From: Bacillota bacterium
GTDB lineage: Bacteria > Bacillota > UBA4882 > UBA10575
DNA length: 64,000 nt
Assembly: GCA_012837715.1 (NCBI GenBank)
Contig: DUQR01000041.1
Location: 86,696 to 150,695 of the forward strand
Direction: 5' to 3'
Both the position numbers and the translations under genes were made by a program. This document shows, piece after piece, positions 17,884 to 27,522 of the stretch; within the stretch, counting starts at the first letter, position 1, and every line of letters begins with the position of its first letter. Under the pieces are notes generated by a model. That model saw only the letters and a list, made by a program, of their open reading frames with translations. It was not told the origin of the DNA and made no database searches.

Positions 17884-19631
17884 TACTTCGCCTCCTTCAT
17901 TAACTCGGCATCAAAGTCGCCATATTGGTTTTTGAAGACCGTAGAATAATAACCATTCTTGGCAATTAACTCTTCATGCTTTCCTACTTCGATAATCCGG
18001 CCGTCTTTCAGAACCAAAATCAGATCGGCGTTGCGCACCGCGGAAATCCGGTGGGCAATGATAAAAATGGTTTTTTGTTTATAGAATGAGCGTAAATTTT
18101 TTTGGATGGCATGTTCAGTTTCCAGGTCCACACTGGATGTGGTATCATCCAGAATCAAAATGGCCGGATCTTTAATCAAAGCCCGGGCCAGGGCAATCCG
18201 TTGCCTTTGGCCGCCGGAGAGGCCCACGCCCCGTTCACCCACGATGGTGTCATAGCCTTCCGGCATCCGGGTGATAAACTCATGGGCTCCGGCAATCCGC
18301 GCCGCCTGTTGCACTTCGTCGAAACTGGCTTCGGGAACACCAAAAGCGATATTCCCTTCAATGGTGTCGGAGAATAAAAAGATATCCTGCATCGCCCCGG
18401 CAATATTGGCACGCAAGAACGCCAAATCTAGCTCTTTGATGGGGATTCCGTCAATCAAAATCTCCCCGGTGGTGCAGTCATAAAAACGACAGATTAAATT
18501 CACAATGGTGGACTTCCCGGCGCCGGTGGGGCCAACCAAGGCGATGGTCTGGCCAGGGTGCGCCGTAAAACTGATTTCCCGGAGGATCGCGTGGCCTTCA
18601 AGGGTAAAGGAAACATCAGAAAACTCCACTTTCCCCGCAAGGCTCTCCTTCTGGCGCGGGTTTTCCCCGTTTTTAATCCGCGGTTTTTCCGTCAACAGAT
18701 TGATAATTTTGGTGGCGCCGGCTACAAACCGCTGCAGATCATTAATGAGCCAGCCCAGGTATCTAAGGGGATTACTCAAAGTCCACAGGTAATTGTTGAA
18801 CATAACCAGTTCCCCTAAGGTTAGCCGCTCCTGCATCACCATTAAACCGCCAACTAAAAGGAGAACCACGGTCAGCCCGTTGGAAGCCGTATCTATTAAC
18901 GGTAAGTACTTACTCCAAACCTGGACGGCCTTTAGATTCTCCTGTTTGTAATTATCGTTTTCCCTGTAAAATTTGGTGATCTCGTGCTCTTCCCGGGCAA
19001 AGGCCTTGACCACCCGGTTCCCGCTGATATTCTCCTGGACCACCGAATTCAGACGGGAAAGTTGTTCCCGGATCGCAAAGAAGGTTGGTTTCACCGCCAC
19101 GGAAAGGCGTAAGGCGAAAAAACCAATCAGCGGCGTCCAAAGCAACAAAGCCAAGGCGAGTTGGGCATTGATCGCAAAAAGGATGGCCAGGGAGAGGAGA
19201 AAGATGACAATGTTCTCCACTAAACTAAAGGCTACCCAAGAAATAAAGTGGCGGACCGCATCGGCATCCCCGGACATCCTGGTCATCAGGTCGCCGGTAC
19301 GGGTCCGGTCGAAGAAGGAAAAGTCTAGTTCCTGCAACTTCTGGTAAATATTCATCCGCACGTTATAGACCACATCTTGGGAGATCCGTTCAAAGGTCAA
19401 CCGGTAAAGAAAGCGGGCAGCCGATTTTACCATCGTCGCCGCCACAATCGCGATGATCAGACGCCAGAAAAACTCCATTTCCCCCCCGATAATCACCCGG
19501 TCGACAATAACCCCGGCAATGTAGGGAGGAATTAGGTTGAGTATCGTAAAAAGGATGACCAAAAAGAATGCTAAAATCAGCAAGAATCTATGTTTTCGCA
19601 GATAAGTCCATAACCATCGAAAAGGGTTCAA
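17883..19631 (-). CDS. ABC exporter half-transporter, subunit with degenerate ATP site
   Basis: A 582-residue protein with exporter membrane domain and ATPase domain. Walker A is GPTGAGKST and the signature is canonical LSGGQRQ, but Walker B reads ILILDDTTSSVD, with Asp replacing the catalytic Glu. This is the classic non-hydrolysing half of heterodimeric exporters and complements the neighbour, whose Glu is intact. Translation appears to start at TTG (19631) with AGGAGG seven bases upstream. The two genes form an operon transcribed after the esterase and GH127 genes, about 108 bases downstream of the esterase. Confidence 0.93.
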   Translation of the reverse strand: MNPFRWLWTYLRKHRFLLILAFFLVILFTILNLIPPYIAGVIVDRVIIGGEMEFFWRLIIAIVAATMVKSAARFLYRLTFERISQDVVYNVRMNIYQKLQELDFSFFDRTRTGDLMTRMSGDADAVRHFISWVAFSLVENIVIFLLSLAILFAINAQLALALLLWTPLIGFFALRLSVAVKPTFFAIREQLSRLNSVVQENISGNRVVKAFAREEHEITKFYRENDNYKQENLKAVQVWSKYLPLIDTASNGLTVVLLLVGGLMVMQERLTLGELVMFNNYLWTLSNPLRYLGWLINDLQRFVAGATKIINLLTEKPRIKNGENPRQKESLAGKVEFSDVSFTLEGHAILREISFTAHPGQTIALVGPTGAGKSTIVNLICRFYDCTTGEILIDGIPIKELDLAFLRANIAGAMQDIFLFSDTIEGNIAFGVPEASFDEVQQAARIAGAHEFITRMPEGYDTIVGERGVGLSGGQRQRIALARALIKDPAILILDDTTSSVDLETEHAIQKNLRSFYKQKTIFIIAHRISAVRNADLILVLKDGRIIEVGKHEELIAKNGYYSTVFKNQYGDFDAELMKEAK

Positions 19632-19739
19632 TTCTCCGCCTCCTCTTGCTCTTGCTCTATTCCGTAGGACGTAATCAGCTGAGATTAAACAAGTTTAGGT
19701 GTCACCGCGCAACCGGTCATGGGGCAGATTCATCGGTTT

Positions 19740-21626
19740 TTACCGGTAAGCCTCGAAGGGTGAAGCCGGTAGTCCTTCCCGGTTATAAAGGTTGGCCTCG
19801 GTTGGATGATCAGCCCAGGCATACCGGAGGCCAACCGGCTTTTCAACCAGGGGAGAAAAAACCCGGATCCGGTCGTCCTCAATTTCGGCGGTGGCCGGAT
19901 GGAATTTCCGGTCGTCGCCACAGACTTCAAACCCACCGAGCGGTCCATCTTTCGCCACAAGGCCACTGCCGATCCCGGTAAAACGCAATTCGATGGTCTT
20001 GCCTTTTACTTCCATCTGCTTGAGCGAAGGACCTTGCGCCACAATTTTCTCCTTGTATACTAACTGGCGGGCGCATAAAGCCAGCCGTCGGCCAACATCC
20101 TTCTTATTCTGAGGGTGTAAATCATTGTACTCCCCCAGATCAATGGTGACGGCCATCCCGGTGTTGGGGACAGAGAGGGTCCGGCGCTGTTCTTCCCGGA
20201 GCCGCGCCCAGTTTGATCCGGGCGTCTGCTCGAAGGAAGCCAGAAAATTCGGCAACTGAACGTATAAAAAGGGAAGCTCTCCCTGTTGCCAAGTGGCCCG
20301 CCAGTTCTTGATCATTTCGGTAAAGAGCAGTTGATAATTATCGGGATGATGGGTATTGGATTCCCCCTGGTACCAGAGGAACCCTTTGAGTGCATAGTGC
20401 TTAAGGGGCGCAATCATTCCGTTGTAAACCCCGGTCGGCTTGTATTGGAAGAAAGTTAGTTGCGGTAAGACCGGCATGACGGCGCCGATCTTATATTTCC
20501 AAGGGCCGGTTAGATCAATGGTATAAGGCCCGGCCGTCAACGAATAAGCTTTATCCTTCATAAAACCGCCCGTGTTCCGGTTACAGATGACCCGGACCGC
20601 CAAGGTATTGACACCGGCGCGCAAAACCCCCGGCGGCACCATATACTTACGGGGCGGATATTTATAATCGGTCTTCCCCACTAACACGCCGTTGAGGTAA
20701 GTATCATCGCCATCGATAATTGCCCCCAGACGCAACAGACCTTCGTAACGAAGCATTTCAGCGGGAACTTCAAACTTTTTCCGGAACCAGACCGCTCCTT
20801 GAACCGTTTCTAACTCGCTACCCGTCCATAAGGCGGGCACCCTAAATTCGGACCAGGCTGTGTCATCATAATCCGGTTTACTCCAAGGGTTAGCCCCATC
20901 TTGACAGCCCTGGTCTTCCCTGTTCAATTGCCGGTACCAACGCTCCATCCGTTCTTGCTCACTGGTGAGCGTCCTTTGGACAAACTGGTGGTCTTTGCAT
21001 TGGGCTAAGAGCTCTTCATAACCACCAATTCTTTTAATGACCTCCTCACTCATCCACGCTTCTACCGGCGTGCCCCCGACCGCCGTTTGAATCAAACCGA
21101 TCGGCAGCTTGTATTTTTCGTAAAGGGCTTGGGCGAAAAAATAGCCAACCGCGCTAAAATCCAATACTGTTTCGGGCGTAACCGCTTTCCACTCGCCACC
21201 GGAAAGTTCCGTCCGCGGTCCGTGGAAATCATAAAGCATAGGCACAGTAAACTGCCGGATAAACGGATTCCTGGCGGTCTTCACCTCTTCTTCAAACAAA
21301 TCCAAGGTGCGACGGATCGGCAGTTCCATATTGGATTGCCCCCCCAAGAGCCAGACATCGCCCACCAAGATATCACCAATGCTTATCTCCGTTTGTCCTT
21401 GGCTGATCTGCATCGTAAAGGGACAACCGGGCGTCATCGGCTCTAGAACCAACCGGAAAGTCCCATGGGCATCAGTGGTAGTGGTATAAACTTTGTCCCG
21501 AAAGGCCACCCTAACTTCTTCATTAGGTACCCCTTGACCCCAGATTTTGACCGGGGTCTCCCTCTGCAAAACCATCCCGTCACTCAAGATTGGTGACAAA
21601 AACAGTGGTTCCGTCCGTGTTTCCAT
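19740..21626 (-). CDS. Sialate O-acetylesterase-type carbohydrate esterase
   Basis: A 628-residue SGNH-hydrolase-like enzyme. The catalytic Ser is in LLGGQSNMELP; WYQGESN and the later Asp-His region (NDLHPQNK) complete the site. A beta-sandwich insertion (about residues 220-370, with FRKKFEVP and NTLAVRVICN) resembles the jelly roll seen in this family. Members remove acetyl groups from sialic acids, xylan or pectin side chains. With no signal peptide at the chosen start it is probably cytoplasmic. The ATG at 21626 is used because AAGGGGG precedes it and the family starts close to FLSPILSDGMVLQRE; the longer frame upstream looks non-coding. Given the adjacent GH127, acetylated arabinose-containing glycans are plausible substrates. 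Confidence 0.9.
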   Translation of the reverse strand: METRTEPLFLSPILSDGMVLQRETPVKIWGQGVPNEEVRVAFRDKVYTTTTDAHGTFRLVLEPMTPGCPFTMQISQGQTEISIGDILVGDVWLLGGQSNMELPIRRTLDLFEEEVKTARNPFIRQFTVPMLYDFHGPRTELSGGEWKAVTPETVLDFSAVGYFFAQALYEKYKLPIGLIQTAVGGTPVEAWMSEEVIKRIGGYEELLAQCKDHQFVQRTLTSEQERMERWYRQLNREDQGCQDGANPWSKPDYDDTAWSEFRVPALWTGSELETVQGAVWFRKKFEVPAEMLRYEGLLRLGAIIDGDDTYLNGVLVGKTDYKYPPRKYMVPPGVLRAGVNTLAVRVICNRNTGGFMKDKAYSLTAGPYTIDLTGPWKYKIGAVMPVLPQLTFFQYKPTGVYNGMIAPLKHYALKGFLWYQGESNTHHPDNYQLLFTEMIKNWRATWQQGELPFLYVQLPNFLASFEQTPGSNWARLREEQRRTLSVPNTGMAVTIDLGEYNDLHPQNKKDVGRRLALCARQLVYKEKIVAQGPSLKQMEVKGKTIELRFTGIGSGLVAKDGPLGGFEVCGDDRKFHPATAEIEDDRIRVFSPLVEKPVGLRYAWADHPTEANLYNREGLPASPFEAYR

Positions 21627-21860
21627 TAACCAACGCCCCCTTAATAACGTATTTAAAGGAATCGGTGTAGCCCCTTCCCGGCCATGCCTACAAGGGATCA
21701 CAAACGTTTGTGAAATAAAACCAAAGCAAAAGCACCCCAAAGATGGACTTCTTCTCCTGCTCGTCAATGAGGAAATTCCACATTTATACATCTTTTCCTT
21801 CCGGACAAACCCTTTTTGTTCAGGCCCCATGGAGATCTAGAATTTGGGACTCAAACGGGT

Positions 21861-23810
21861 TTAAGTTTCCCGGATCCAAACCAACATCTCCCCGTTTCCC
21901 CGATTATTCCAGGCGAAATAGGGAACTGCAGTAATCTCGGTTTTAACCTGCGCAGGAGGTTGATTGGCATAAAGCGAATCTCCCCAGTCATCCCCGGTTA
22001 TCCTGACGGCTTCACCAGTAATAACCGGTACTCCGCCCAATAAATCCGGCCGGTGTTTTACCGTCAGTTTGGCTTTGAGCGGTAGGCCGATGGCTGATAA
22101 ATTAGGACCATTATCGATTTCCTCCAGACAATAGATGATCGGACCTCTTTGTAAGGCAACCTTACCCAGGTTTGCCGCAACCAAAGGATGGGAATAAACC
22201 CTTTCCACCGGCATCGCCATCATAAGCTCAACTAGATCGCCATTCCTCCACCGCCGAGATATTTTCGCATACCCATTCACCAAACCATCAAGGAGGTTGT
22301 ATTCTTCTCCATTTACCCGTAATTGAGCTTGCCGACACCAACCGGGGATCCTCAAGGCAAGCGTAAAGCAGGTTGGTTGCTTAGTTGAAACCGTGATGCG
22401 GACTTTACCTTCCCAAGGATAAGCAGTCTCTTGAGTAAGCTGAACCTCCTCAGCTCCTCCCACCTGAGCAGTGCTGTTCCCATATAGGTGAATATAAATC
22501 TCATCTTGATTAATTGTGTAGAAATACTCGCCAATCGAGGTTAACAGACGGGCAAGATTCGGCGGGCAACAAGCGCAATCAAACCACTTCTGTCGCTCCG
22601 GCTTGACATGGAAGTGATCATGGCGGTTCGCGCAAACTTCCGGCGAAACAGCTAAAGGATTGACGTAAAAAAATCTTTCTCCGTCAAGAGAGATCCCGCT
22701 GATAACTCCGTTGTATAAGGCTTTCTCCATAACATCAGCATATTCCCGATCTGGTGTCAATTGCAACATCCGGTGCGCGACAAAAACCAAACCGATGGCC
22801 GCGCAAGTCTCAGCATAGGCCGTGCTATTTGGCAAATCATAATCAAAACTAAAAGCTTCGCCGTAACTGCTCGCGCCGATCCCCCCGGTCAGATACATCC
22901 TTTTTTGCGTCACATTTTTCCAGAGTCGGCGTGCGGATTCAAGCAACGCACTTTCCCGGGTCTCGATGGCCACATCAATCATTCCACAGAGTAGATACAT
23001 AGCGCGTACCGCGTGTCCTTCCATGGTTGTCTGTTCCCTAACGGGGAGATGGGCTTGGTAATATCCTAAGCCAAAATGTTTACTATCGGCCGAAAACTGC
23101 TCTCCCCTGCCTCTTGCTTCTGTTTCAAAATAGTTAGGTTTTTGCCCGCGTTGATCAATGAAATACTTGCTAAGTTTTAAGTATCTTTCTTCCCCAGTCA
23201 CTCGATACAGTTTGACTAAAGCTAATTCAATCTCCTCATGCCCGGGATAGCCCGGTTGCTTACCCTTTTCGCGGCCCAAAACCCTGTCAATATGGTCGGC
23301 TAATTTACACATCTGGTTAAGAAACTTGTTTTTACCGGTTGCCTGATAATAGGCCACCGCCGCCTCAATCAAATGGCCGGCTATATATAATTCATGGCAA
23401 ACCCGAAGATTACTCCAGCGTTTATCCGGTTCTTTAAGCGTAAAATAGGTATTTAAATAACCGTCTGCCTGTTGAGCCCTTCCGATCAGGTCAACCATTT
23501 GGTCCGCAAGTTCTTCCAACTCAGGGTCGGGATTAGTAGTCAAACTATAGGCTACGGCTTCCAACCATTTGGCAAGATCACTATCTTGAAAGACTTGCCC
23601 GTGAAATTCACCCTCTGCTTCACCGGCCGCGATTTTGAAATTTTTGATGACATGACTAAGTTCAGCGCAGGGGATTTCATCATTTAATATCTGCCACTGA
23701 ATAGGGATGACTTTCTCCCGAACCAACTGATTTTTTTCTCCCCAAAAGCCACCGCTAAGTTTCACCTTGCGCAGGGGTAATGGTTTAAATATCCGGTTAC
23801 CTGTATTCAT
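21861..23810 (-). CDS. GH127 family beta-L-arabinofuranosidase
   Basis: A 649-residue protein, about the length of Bifidobacterium HypBA1. The zinc/cysteine site of the family is visible: Glu334 and Cys336 in YAETCAA, and Cys414-Cys415 in FDCACCPPN, one of which is the nucleophile. The N-terminus begins with the usual KLSGGFWGEK. It would release L-arabinofuranose from short oligosaccharides or hydroxyproline-linked arabinans. AGGAGG lies six bases before the ATG at 23810; longer starts are not needed. No signal peptide, so likely cytoplasmic after import. It heads the block of polysaccharide genes on this strand, and the araM/DeoR locus may handle related sugars, though that is inference. 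Confidence 0.94.
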   Translation of the reverse strand: MNTGNRIFKPLPLRKVKLSGGFWGEKNQLVREKVIPIQWQILNDEIPCAELSHVIKNFKIAAGEAEGEFHGQVFQDSDLAKWLEAVAYSLTTNPDPELEELADQMVDLIGRAQQADGYLNTYFTLKEPDKRWSNLRVCHELYIAGHLIEAAVAYYQATGKNKFLNQMCKLADHIDRVLGREKGKQPGYPGHEEIELALVKLYRVTGEERYLKLSKYFIDQRGQKPNYFETEARGRGEQFSADSKHFGLGYYQAHLPVREQTTMEGHAVRAMYLLCGMIDVAIETRESALLESARRLWKNVTQKRMYLTGGIGASSYGEAFSFDYDLPNSTAYAETCAAIGLVFVAHRMLQLTPDREYADVMEKALYNGVISGISLDGERFFYVNPLAVSPEVCANRHDHFHVKPERQKWFDCACCPPNLARLLTSIGEYFYTINQDEIYIHLYGNSTAQVGGAEEVQLTQETAYPWEGKVRITVSTKQPTCFTLALRIPGWCRQAQLRVNGEEYNLLDGLVNGYAKISRRWRNGDLVELMMAMPVERVYSHPLVAANLGKVALQRGPIIYCLEEIDNGPNLSAIGLPLKAKLTVKHRPDLLGGVPVITGEAVRITGDDWGDSLYANQPPAQVKTEITAVPYFAWNNRGNGEMLVWIRET

Positions 23811-24075
23811 TGAATTCCTCCTCGCTTCTCCAAAGCTAGGCTTCCTGCTTTGGTAGGTATTGTTCCACTGTTTTGGCGACGATCTCTCATTACAGAGCGC
23901 GACGGCCATGATCGCCTCCACTTGAAGAGGGGGCGGGATAAGATCCAATTATTAATAATTTCGGCCCTTTTACCGTAATTACCTGCTCTTTTTAACCCTT
24001 TACCAAAAGGAATCCGCCTTTACTTCCCGAATAATATTTATGGGATCACTTCCACCCTTATCATGCAGTAATGAT

Positions 24076-24188
24076 GGGCTTTTTACGTTGTCCTTTGACT
24101 GATAATCCCAAGACAATATATCACCTGATTCAAGTTAACACCATATATTGCAGGGGAATCCTTTTCATTGGTTACAACGCAAAAGCTT
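24076..24188 (+). repeat. Dispersed inverted-end element, copy A (113 bp)
   Basis: Left end GGGCTTTTTACGTTGTCC, right end GGTTACAACGCAAAAGCTT; the ends are near-perfect inverted repeats. It lies in the divergent region between GH127 and the CoA-disulfide reductase gene. Same family as copies near 39652, 42241, 49184, 51010 and 62893. Confidence 0.8.
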
Positions 24189-24226
24189 CATAATACTATT
24201 GATTAATGTAGGAACGGAAGTACTTT

Positions 24227-24260
24227 TCCCAGCCTTAGTCCCAGCCTTAGTTTTTATAAT
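24227..24260 (+). promoter_or_regulatory. Tandem direct repeat and -10 box before the CoA-disulfide reductase gene
   Basis: TCCCAGCCTTAG is repeated exactly at 24227-24238 and 24239-24250, directly followed by a TATAAT box (24255-24260). The repeats occupy the -35 region, where no good -35 hexamer is seen, so they may bind an activator or repressor. This is inference from position. Confidence 0.5.
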
Positions 24261-24295
24261 GCATTAAATAACAAAAGTAATTGAGGTGAAATGGA

Positions 24296-25975
24296 TTGAA
24301 GAAAAAAATTGTTATTGTCGGAGGGGTAGCCGGTGGCGCCAGCGCAGCTGCCCGGTTACGACGCCTTGATGAAAATGCCGAAATCATTCTGCTGGAAAAG
24401 GGAGATTACATTTCTTACGCGAACTGTGGATTACCTTACTACATCGGTGGTGTCATCAAAGAGCGGAAAGACCTTTTTGTGCAAACACCCCAACGCCTGC
24501 GGGCCCGCTTCAACATTGAGGTCCGTACCGGTCATGAAGCGCTAAAAATCGACCGGGAGCAGAAAACCGTCGTGGTGAAAGAGATTACTACCGGTAAAAT
24601 CTATAAGGAAACCTATGACACCTTACTCCTTTCCCCCGGCGCTGTTCCTTTACGCCCCAACATTCCCGGTCTCGATGGGAACAATGTTTTTACCCTACGA
24701 AATGTGGATGATACCGACGGGATTAAAGCCTTTCTCCGTGACCACCAGCCGCAAAAGGCGCTCGTCATCGGAGCCAGCTTTATCGGTCTGGAAATCGCCG
24801 AAAACCTAGTGGAAGCCGGTTTGGAAGTCTCCCTGGTGGAAATGGCCTCGCGAGTTCTCCCTAAGAATCTCGACTACGAGATGGCCGCCCCCATCCACTG
24901 TCACCTTCGGGAACATGGTGTCAAGCTCTATTTAAATACCGCCTTAACCATGGCCGAACAGAAAGCAGGCGAAAACTGGGCGGTCCTCAGTAACGGAACA
25001 AGACTCCAGTATGATCTGGCCATTGTTGCTGCGGGAACCCTTCCCCAAACCGGGCTGGCCAAAGAGGCCGGTTTGGAGCTAGGGGGCAACGGGGCAATCC
25101 GTGTCAACTCCTCCCTGCAGACCTCGGATCCGGATATCTATGCTGTCGGCGATGCCATTGAAGTTGAAAACGGCATTACCGGTGAAAAAACTTATCTTCC
25201 TTTGGCCGGTCCGGCCAACCGGCAAGGTCGTTTGGCGGCTGATGCCATCTCCGGCCGGAAGATTAAATATGAAGGCGCCATTGGCACCTCCATCGTGAAA
25301 GTTTTTGCCTTAACCGCCGCTTCTGTCGGGCTCACCGAAGAACTTTTACGGCAGAGCGGCCGCCCTTATCTAACTTCCATAACCCATCCTGCTTCCCACG
25401 CCGGTTATTACCCGGGTGGTAGTCAGATGGCGATTAAACTACTTTTCACCATAGAAGGCAAGATTCTCGGCGCGCAAGTGGTCGGCGCCAAGAATGTTGA
25501 TAAATGCATCGATGTCTTGGCCACAGTGATCAAAACCGGCGGCAGCGTTGATGATCTGGCCCTGCTGGAGCTGGCCTATGCTCCGCCTTATTCCTCCGCC
25601 AAAAGCCCGGCGAATATCGCCGGTTATGTAGCGGGTAATATCATTCACGGGGATATGAAAGCCGTCTCTTGGGACCAGGTCCTTGACGGGAAAAACCCCG
25701 ACCTCCTCCTCCTGGACGTCCGGGAAAAGCGAGAGGTGGAAGCCGGCCATTTGGAAGGGGCTCTGCATATTCCCCTAAATGATCTGCGCAAACGCCTCCA
25801 TGAACTACCCAAGGATAAAGAGATTGCCGTCTATTGCCAGGTTGGCTTAAGGGCTTACATCGGCACCCGCATCCTCAAACAAAACGGCTTTAAGGTGAGC
25901 AACTTAAGTGGGGGCTGGAAGACGATCAAACCGATTTTGGAAGACCGGAAAGCGGCCCCGCCCACCAACCGTTAA
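24296..25975 (+). CDS. CoA-disulfide reductase with C-terminal rhodanese domain
   Basis: A 559-residue flavoprotein. N-terminal FAD site GGVAGGASAAARLRRL, redox Cys44 in SYANCGLPYY, NAD(P)H site VIGASFIGLEIAENL, second FAD motif DIYAVGDAIEV, and a C-terminal rhodanese domain (about residues 460-555) with its active Cys514 in VYCQVGLRA. This is the CoADR-RHD/Npsr architecture, which reduces CoA disulfides or CoA and protein persulfides and polysulfides. The start is TTG at 24296 with AGGTGA six bases before it; an ATG five bases upstream reads straight into a stop (ATGGATTGA). It is monocistronic, closed by a strong terminator. Confidence 0.95.
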   Translation: MKKKIVIVGGVAGGASAAARLRRLDENAEIILLEKGDYISYANCGLPYYIGGVIKERKDLFVQTPQRLRARFNIEVRTGHEALKIDREQKTVVVKEITTGKIYKETYDTLLLSPGAVPLRPNIPGLDGNNVFTLRNVDDTDGIKAFLRDHQPQKALVIGASFIGLEIAENLVEAGLEVSLVEMASRVLPKNLDYEMAAPIHCHLREHGVKLYLNTALTMAEQKAGENWAVLSNGTRLQYDLAIVAAGTLPQTGLAKEAGLELGGNGAIRVNSSLQTSDPDIYAVGDAIEVENGITGEKTYLPLAGPANRQGRLAADAISGRKIKYEGAIGTSIVKVFALTAASVGLTEELLRQSGRPYLTSITHPASHAGYYPGGSQMAIKLLFTIEGKILGAQVVGAKNVDKCIDVLATVIKTGGSVDDLALLELAYAPPYSSAKSPANIAGYVAGNIIHGDMKAVSWDQVLDGKNPDLLLLDVREKREVEAGHLEGALHIPLNDLRKRLHELPKDKEIAVYCQVGLRAYIGTRILKQNGFKVSNLSGGWKTIKPILEDRKAAPPTNR

Positions 25976-26030
25976 ACCTAGCCTCAACTCCTAAAATGCT
26001 ATCCCCAGTGGATTCTGGTTGCCAAAAAAA

Positions 26031-26074
26031 CAAAAAGGCTCGTGACACAAAGACTTGTGGCACGAGCCTTTTTG
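26031..26074 (+). terminator. Rho-independent terminator
   Basis: Arms CAAAAAGGCTCGTG plus CACAA (one mismatch between them) close on AGAC; the plus strand ends CCTTTTTGTTTT. It closes the CoA-disulfide reductase gene. The following 330 bases up to the next promoter hold no gene I can support. Confidence 0.9.
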
Positions 26075-26406
26075 TTTTCTGATCCAGACACAAGGTCCCG
26101 TGTTCAATCTTTTAAGGGTCTTATCAAGCTAGATCTCGGGTGGGTTGGACGAATCCCCACTTCCGCTTCCTGGTATTCTTCACCTTTGTTTCCTAATTGC
26201 GTCTGCCCTTGGACGACGCTTCATCAACTTGAAACAGGCCTTCCCTCGCGTATGAGCGGGCTTTGCAACAAAACACCGCCTAAGCTACCAGGGAAATCGG
26301 TAACAGAAAGGAGCTTTGCTCTTGTATTTTCTTATGTTAACTGAAAATAGCTTTTGGATGCTTGGTTATGCTCAAAATCCCAGCTTTATACCTTTTCACA
26401 TCCTGG

Positions 26407-26435
26407 TCGACAACCCTGAAAACCGATGTTATAAT
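26407..26435 (+). promoter_or_regulatory. SigA-type promoter of the SleB-like gene
   Basis: TCGACA (26407-26412), 17 bases, TATAAT (26430-26435), about 105 bases before the start codon. The form is vegetative-type rather than an obvious SigE/SigG promoter. Confidence 0.65.
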
Positions 26436-26540
26436 GCAACAATCGGCCCCCCAAGACCCGATATCCCAACCGACCTGTGCACAAGGGTAAGATACCGGCA
26501 CGCGCCTACGCGTGAAAATCTAGAAAGGGGTTAGATTAAG

Positions 26541-27173
26541 ATGAAATTAAACGACAAGATGGTAAAAGGAGTAATCTATGGTCTGCTCGGAATCATGCTG
26601 ATTGTTTGTTCCAGTCCTGCTTACGCCTGGACCTATAACGTGCAGTGGGGCGACTCTCTTTATACGTTGTCCCGGCGTTATGCCACGGATATTAACACGT
26701 TAAAAGCGGTCAACCAATTACCCAATGATCAAATTCTGGCCGGTGGAAAACTGTGGATTCCGGATGAGCAGCCGGAGACGAGGGCGAAGGCAGCCACGCT
26801 ACAGCACAACGTCAATACTGGTGATCTATACCTGCTGGCGCGGCTGATTAACGGGGAAGCCCGTGGCGAACCGTTCGAGGGGCAAGTCGCCGTGGGTGCG
26901 GTCATTCTTAATCGGGTAAAATCGGGGAAATTCCCAAGGACCATCGCGGGGAATGTTTATAAGGCCGGGGAGTTCGAATCGGTGGCCAACGGCCAGATCT
27001 GGCAGCCGCTGACGAGCAGCGCGCTGAAAGCGGCCAAAGCGGCCTTCAGTGGTTGGGATCCAAGCGGGGGCGCCCTTTACTTCTTCAATCCGGCGAAAAT
27101 TCACAACCCGTACAGTTGGATCTGGTCACGTTCGGTTATCCACCGGATTGGACAACATGTCTTTGCTTTATAG
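26541..27173 (+). CDS. LysM plus SleB-type cell wall hydrolase
   Basis: A 210-residue secreted protein: signal peptide (to about residue 28, SSPAYA), one LysM peptidoglycan-binding domain (about 30-74, VQWGDSLYTLSRRYATDINT), then a hydrolase domain of the SleB/CwlJ family (about 92-210) with LARLINGEARGEPFEGQVAV, the catalytic Glu lying in GEA. Family members are lytic transglycosylases or cortex hydrolases used in spore germination or wall turnover. B. subtilis SleB has the domains in a similar order. It is transcribed alone from its own promoter. A sporulation role is possible but not shown by the promoter. Confidence 0.92.
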   Translation: MKLNDKMVKGVIYGLLGIMLIVCSSPAYAWTYNVQWGDSLYTLSRRYATDINTLKAVNQLPNDQILAGGKLWIPDEQPETRAKAATLQHNVNTGDLYLLARLINGEARGEPFEGQVAVGAVILNRVKSGKFPRTIAGNVYKAGEFESVANGQIWQPLTSSALKAAKAAFSGWDPSGGALYFFNPAKIHNPYSWIWSRSVIHRIGQHVFAL

Positions 27174-27183
27174 CGCAATCAAA

Positions 27184-27215
27184 GACGGGGCTGTCGCGAA
27201 AAAGACAGCCCCGTC
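27184..27215 (+). terminator. Terminator hairpin after the SleB-like gene
   Basis: Arms GACGGGGCTGTC and GACAGCCCCGTC with an 8-base loop, followed by only a weak T-run (ATTTAC). Confidence 0.75.
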
Positions 27216-27217
27216 AT

Positions 27218-27382
27218 TTACACAACCCTTTGCCCATTTTTGAACACTATTTGCGGGCGGCGCAAATCTGTAATTTTTTGCACCGGGTCACCCTCCACCA
27301 AGATCAAATCGGCGACTTTCCCCGGTTCCAGACTGCCGATTTCCTGGTCCAAACCTAATATTTCGGCGTTTATTTTCGTGGC
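27218..27382 (-). pseudogene. C-terminal remnant of an imidazolonepropionase-like amidohydrolase
   Basis: The minus strand encodes ATKINAEILGLDQEIGSLEP, then GKVADLILVEGDPVQKITDL, and ends FKNGQRVV and a stop. This is the well-conserved tail of metal-dependent amidohydrolases. Upstream the frame closes and no N-terminal part or metal-site histidines can be found, so only about 54 codons survive. The rest of the gap to ilvB (27383-27522) holds nothing recognisable. Confidence 0.75.
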
Positions 27383-27522
27383 GCAAACGGGGACAGGACT
27401 TCACCACTCGCCCCCGGGCCTTTCTTTGCAAATGCGGATTATTCCAGCCCACCATCTCCACCTCACTACCAAGGAAATAGCTCTATTCTTCACCCAATGC
27501 CTTCATGGGCTTGCGATCGCCG

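Noticed and set aside
17883..19631. Walker B Asp-for-Glu change as evidence of a dead pseudogene
   Set aside because: This is the normal degenerate half of heterodimeric ABC exporters, and the partner gene at 16102 has the intact Glu.
26075..26406. Open frames (plus strand, up to 100 codons) in the gap before the SleB-like gene
   Set aside because: No ribosome sites, no recognisable domains, and overlapping frames on both strands; treated as non-coding.
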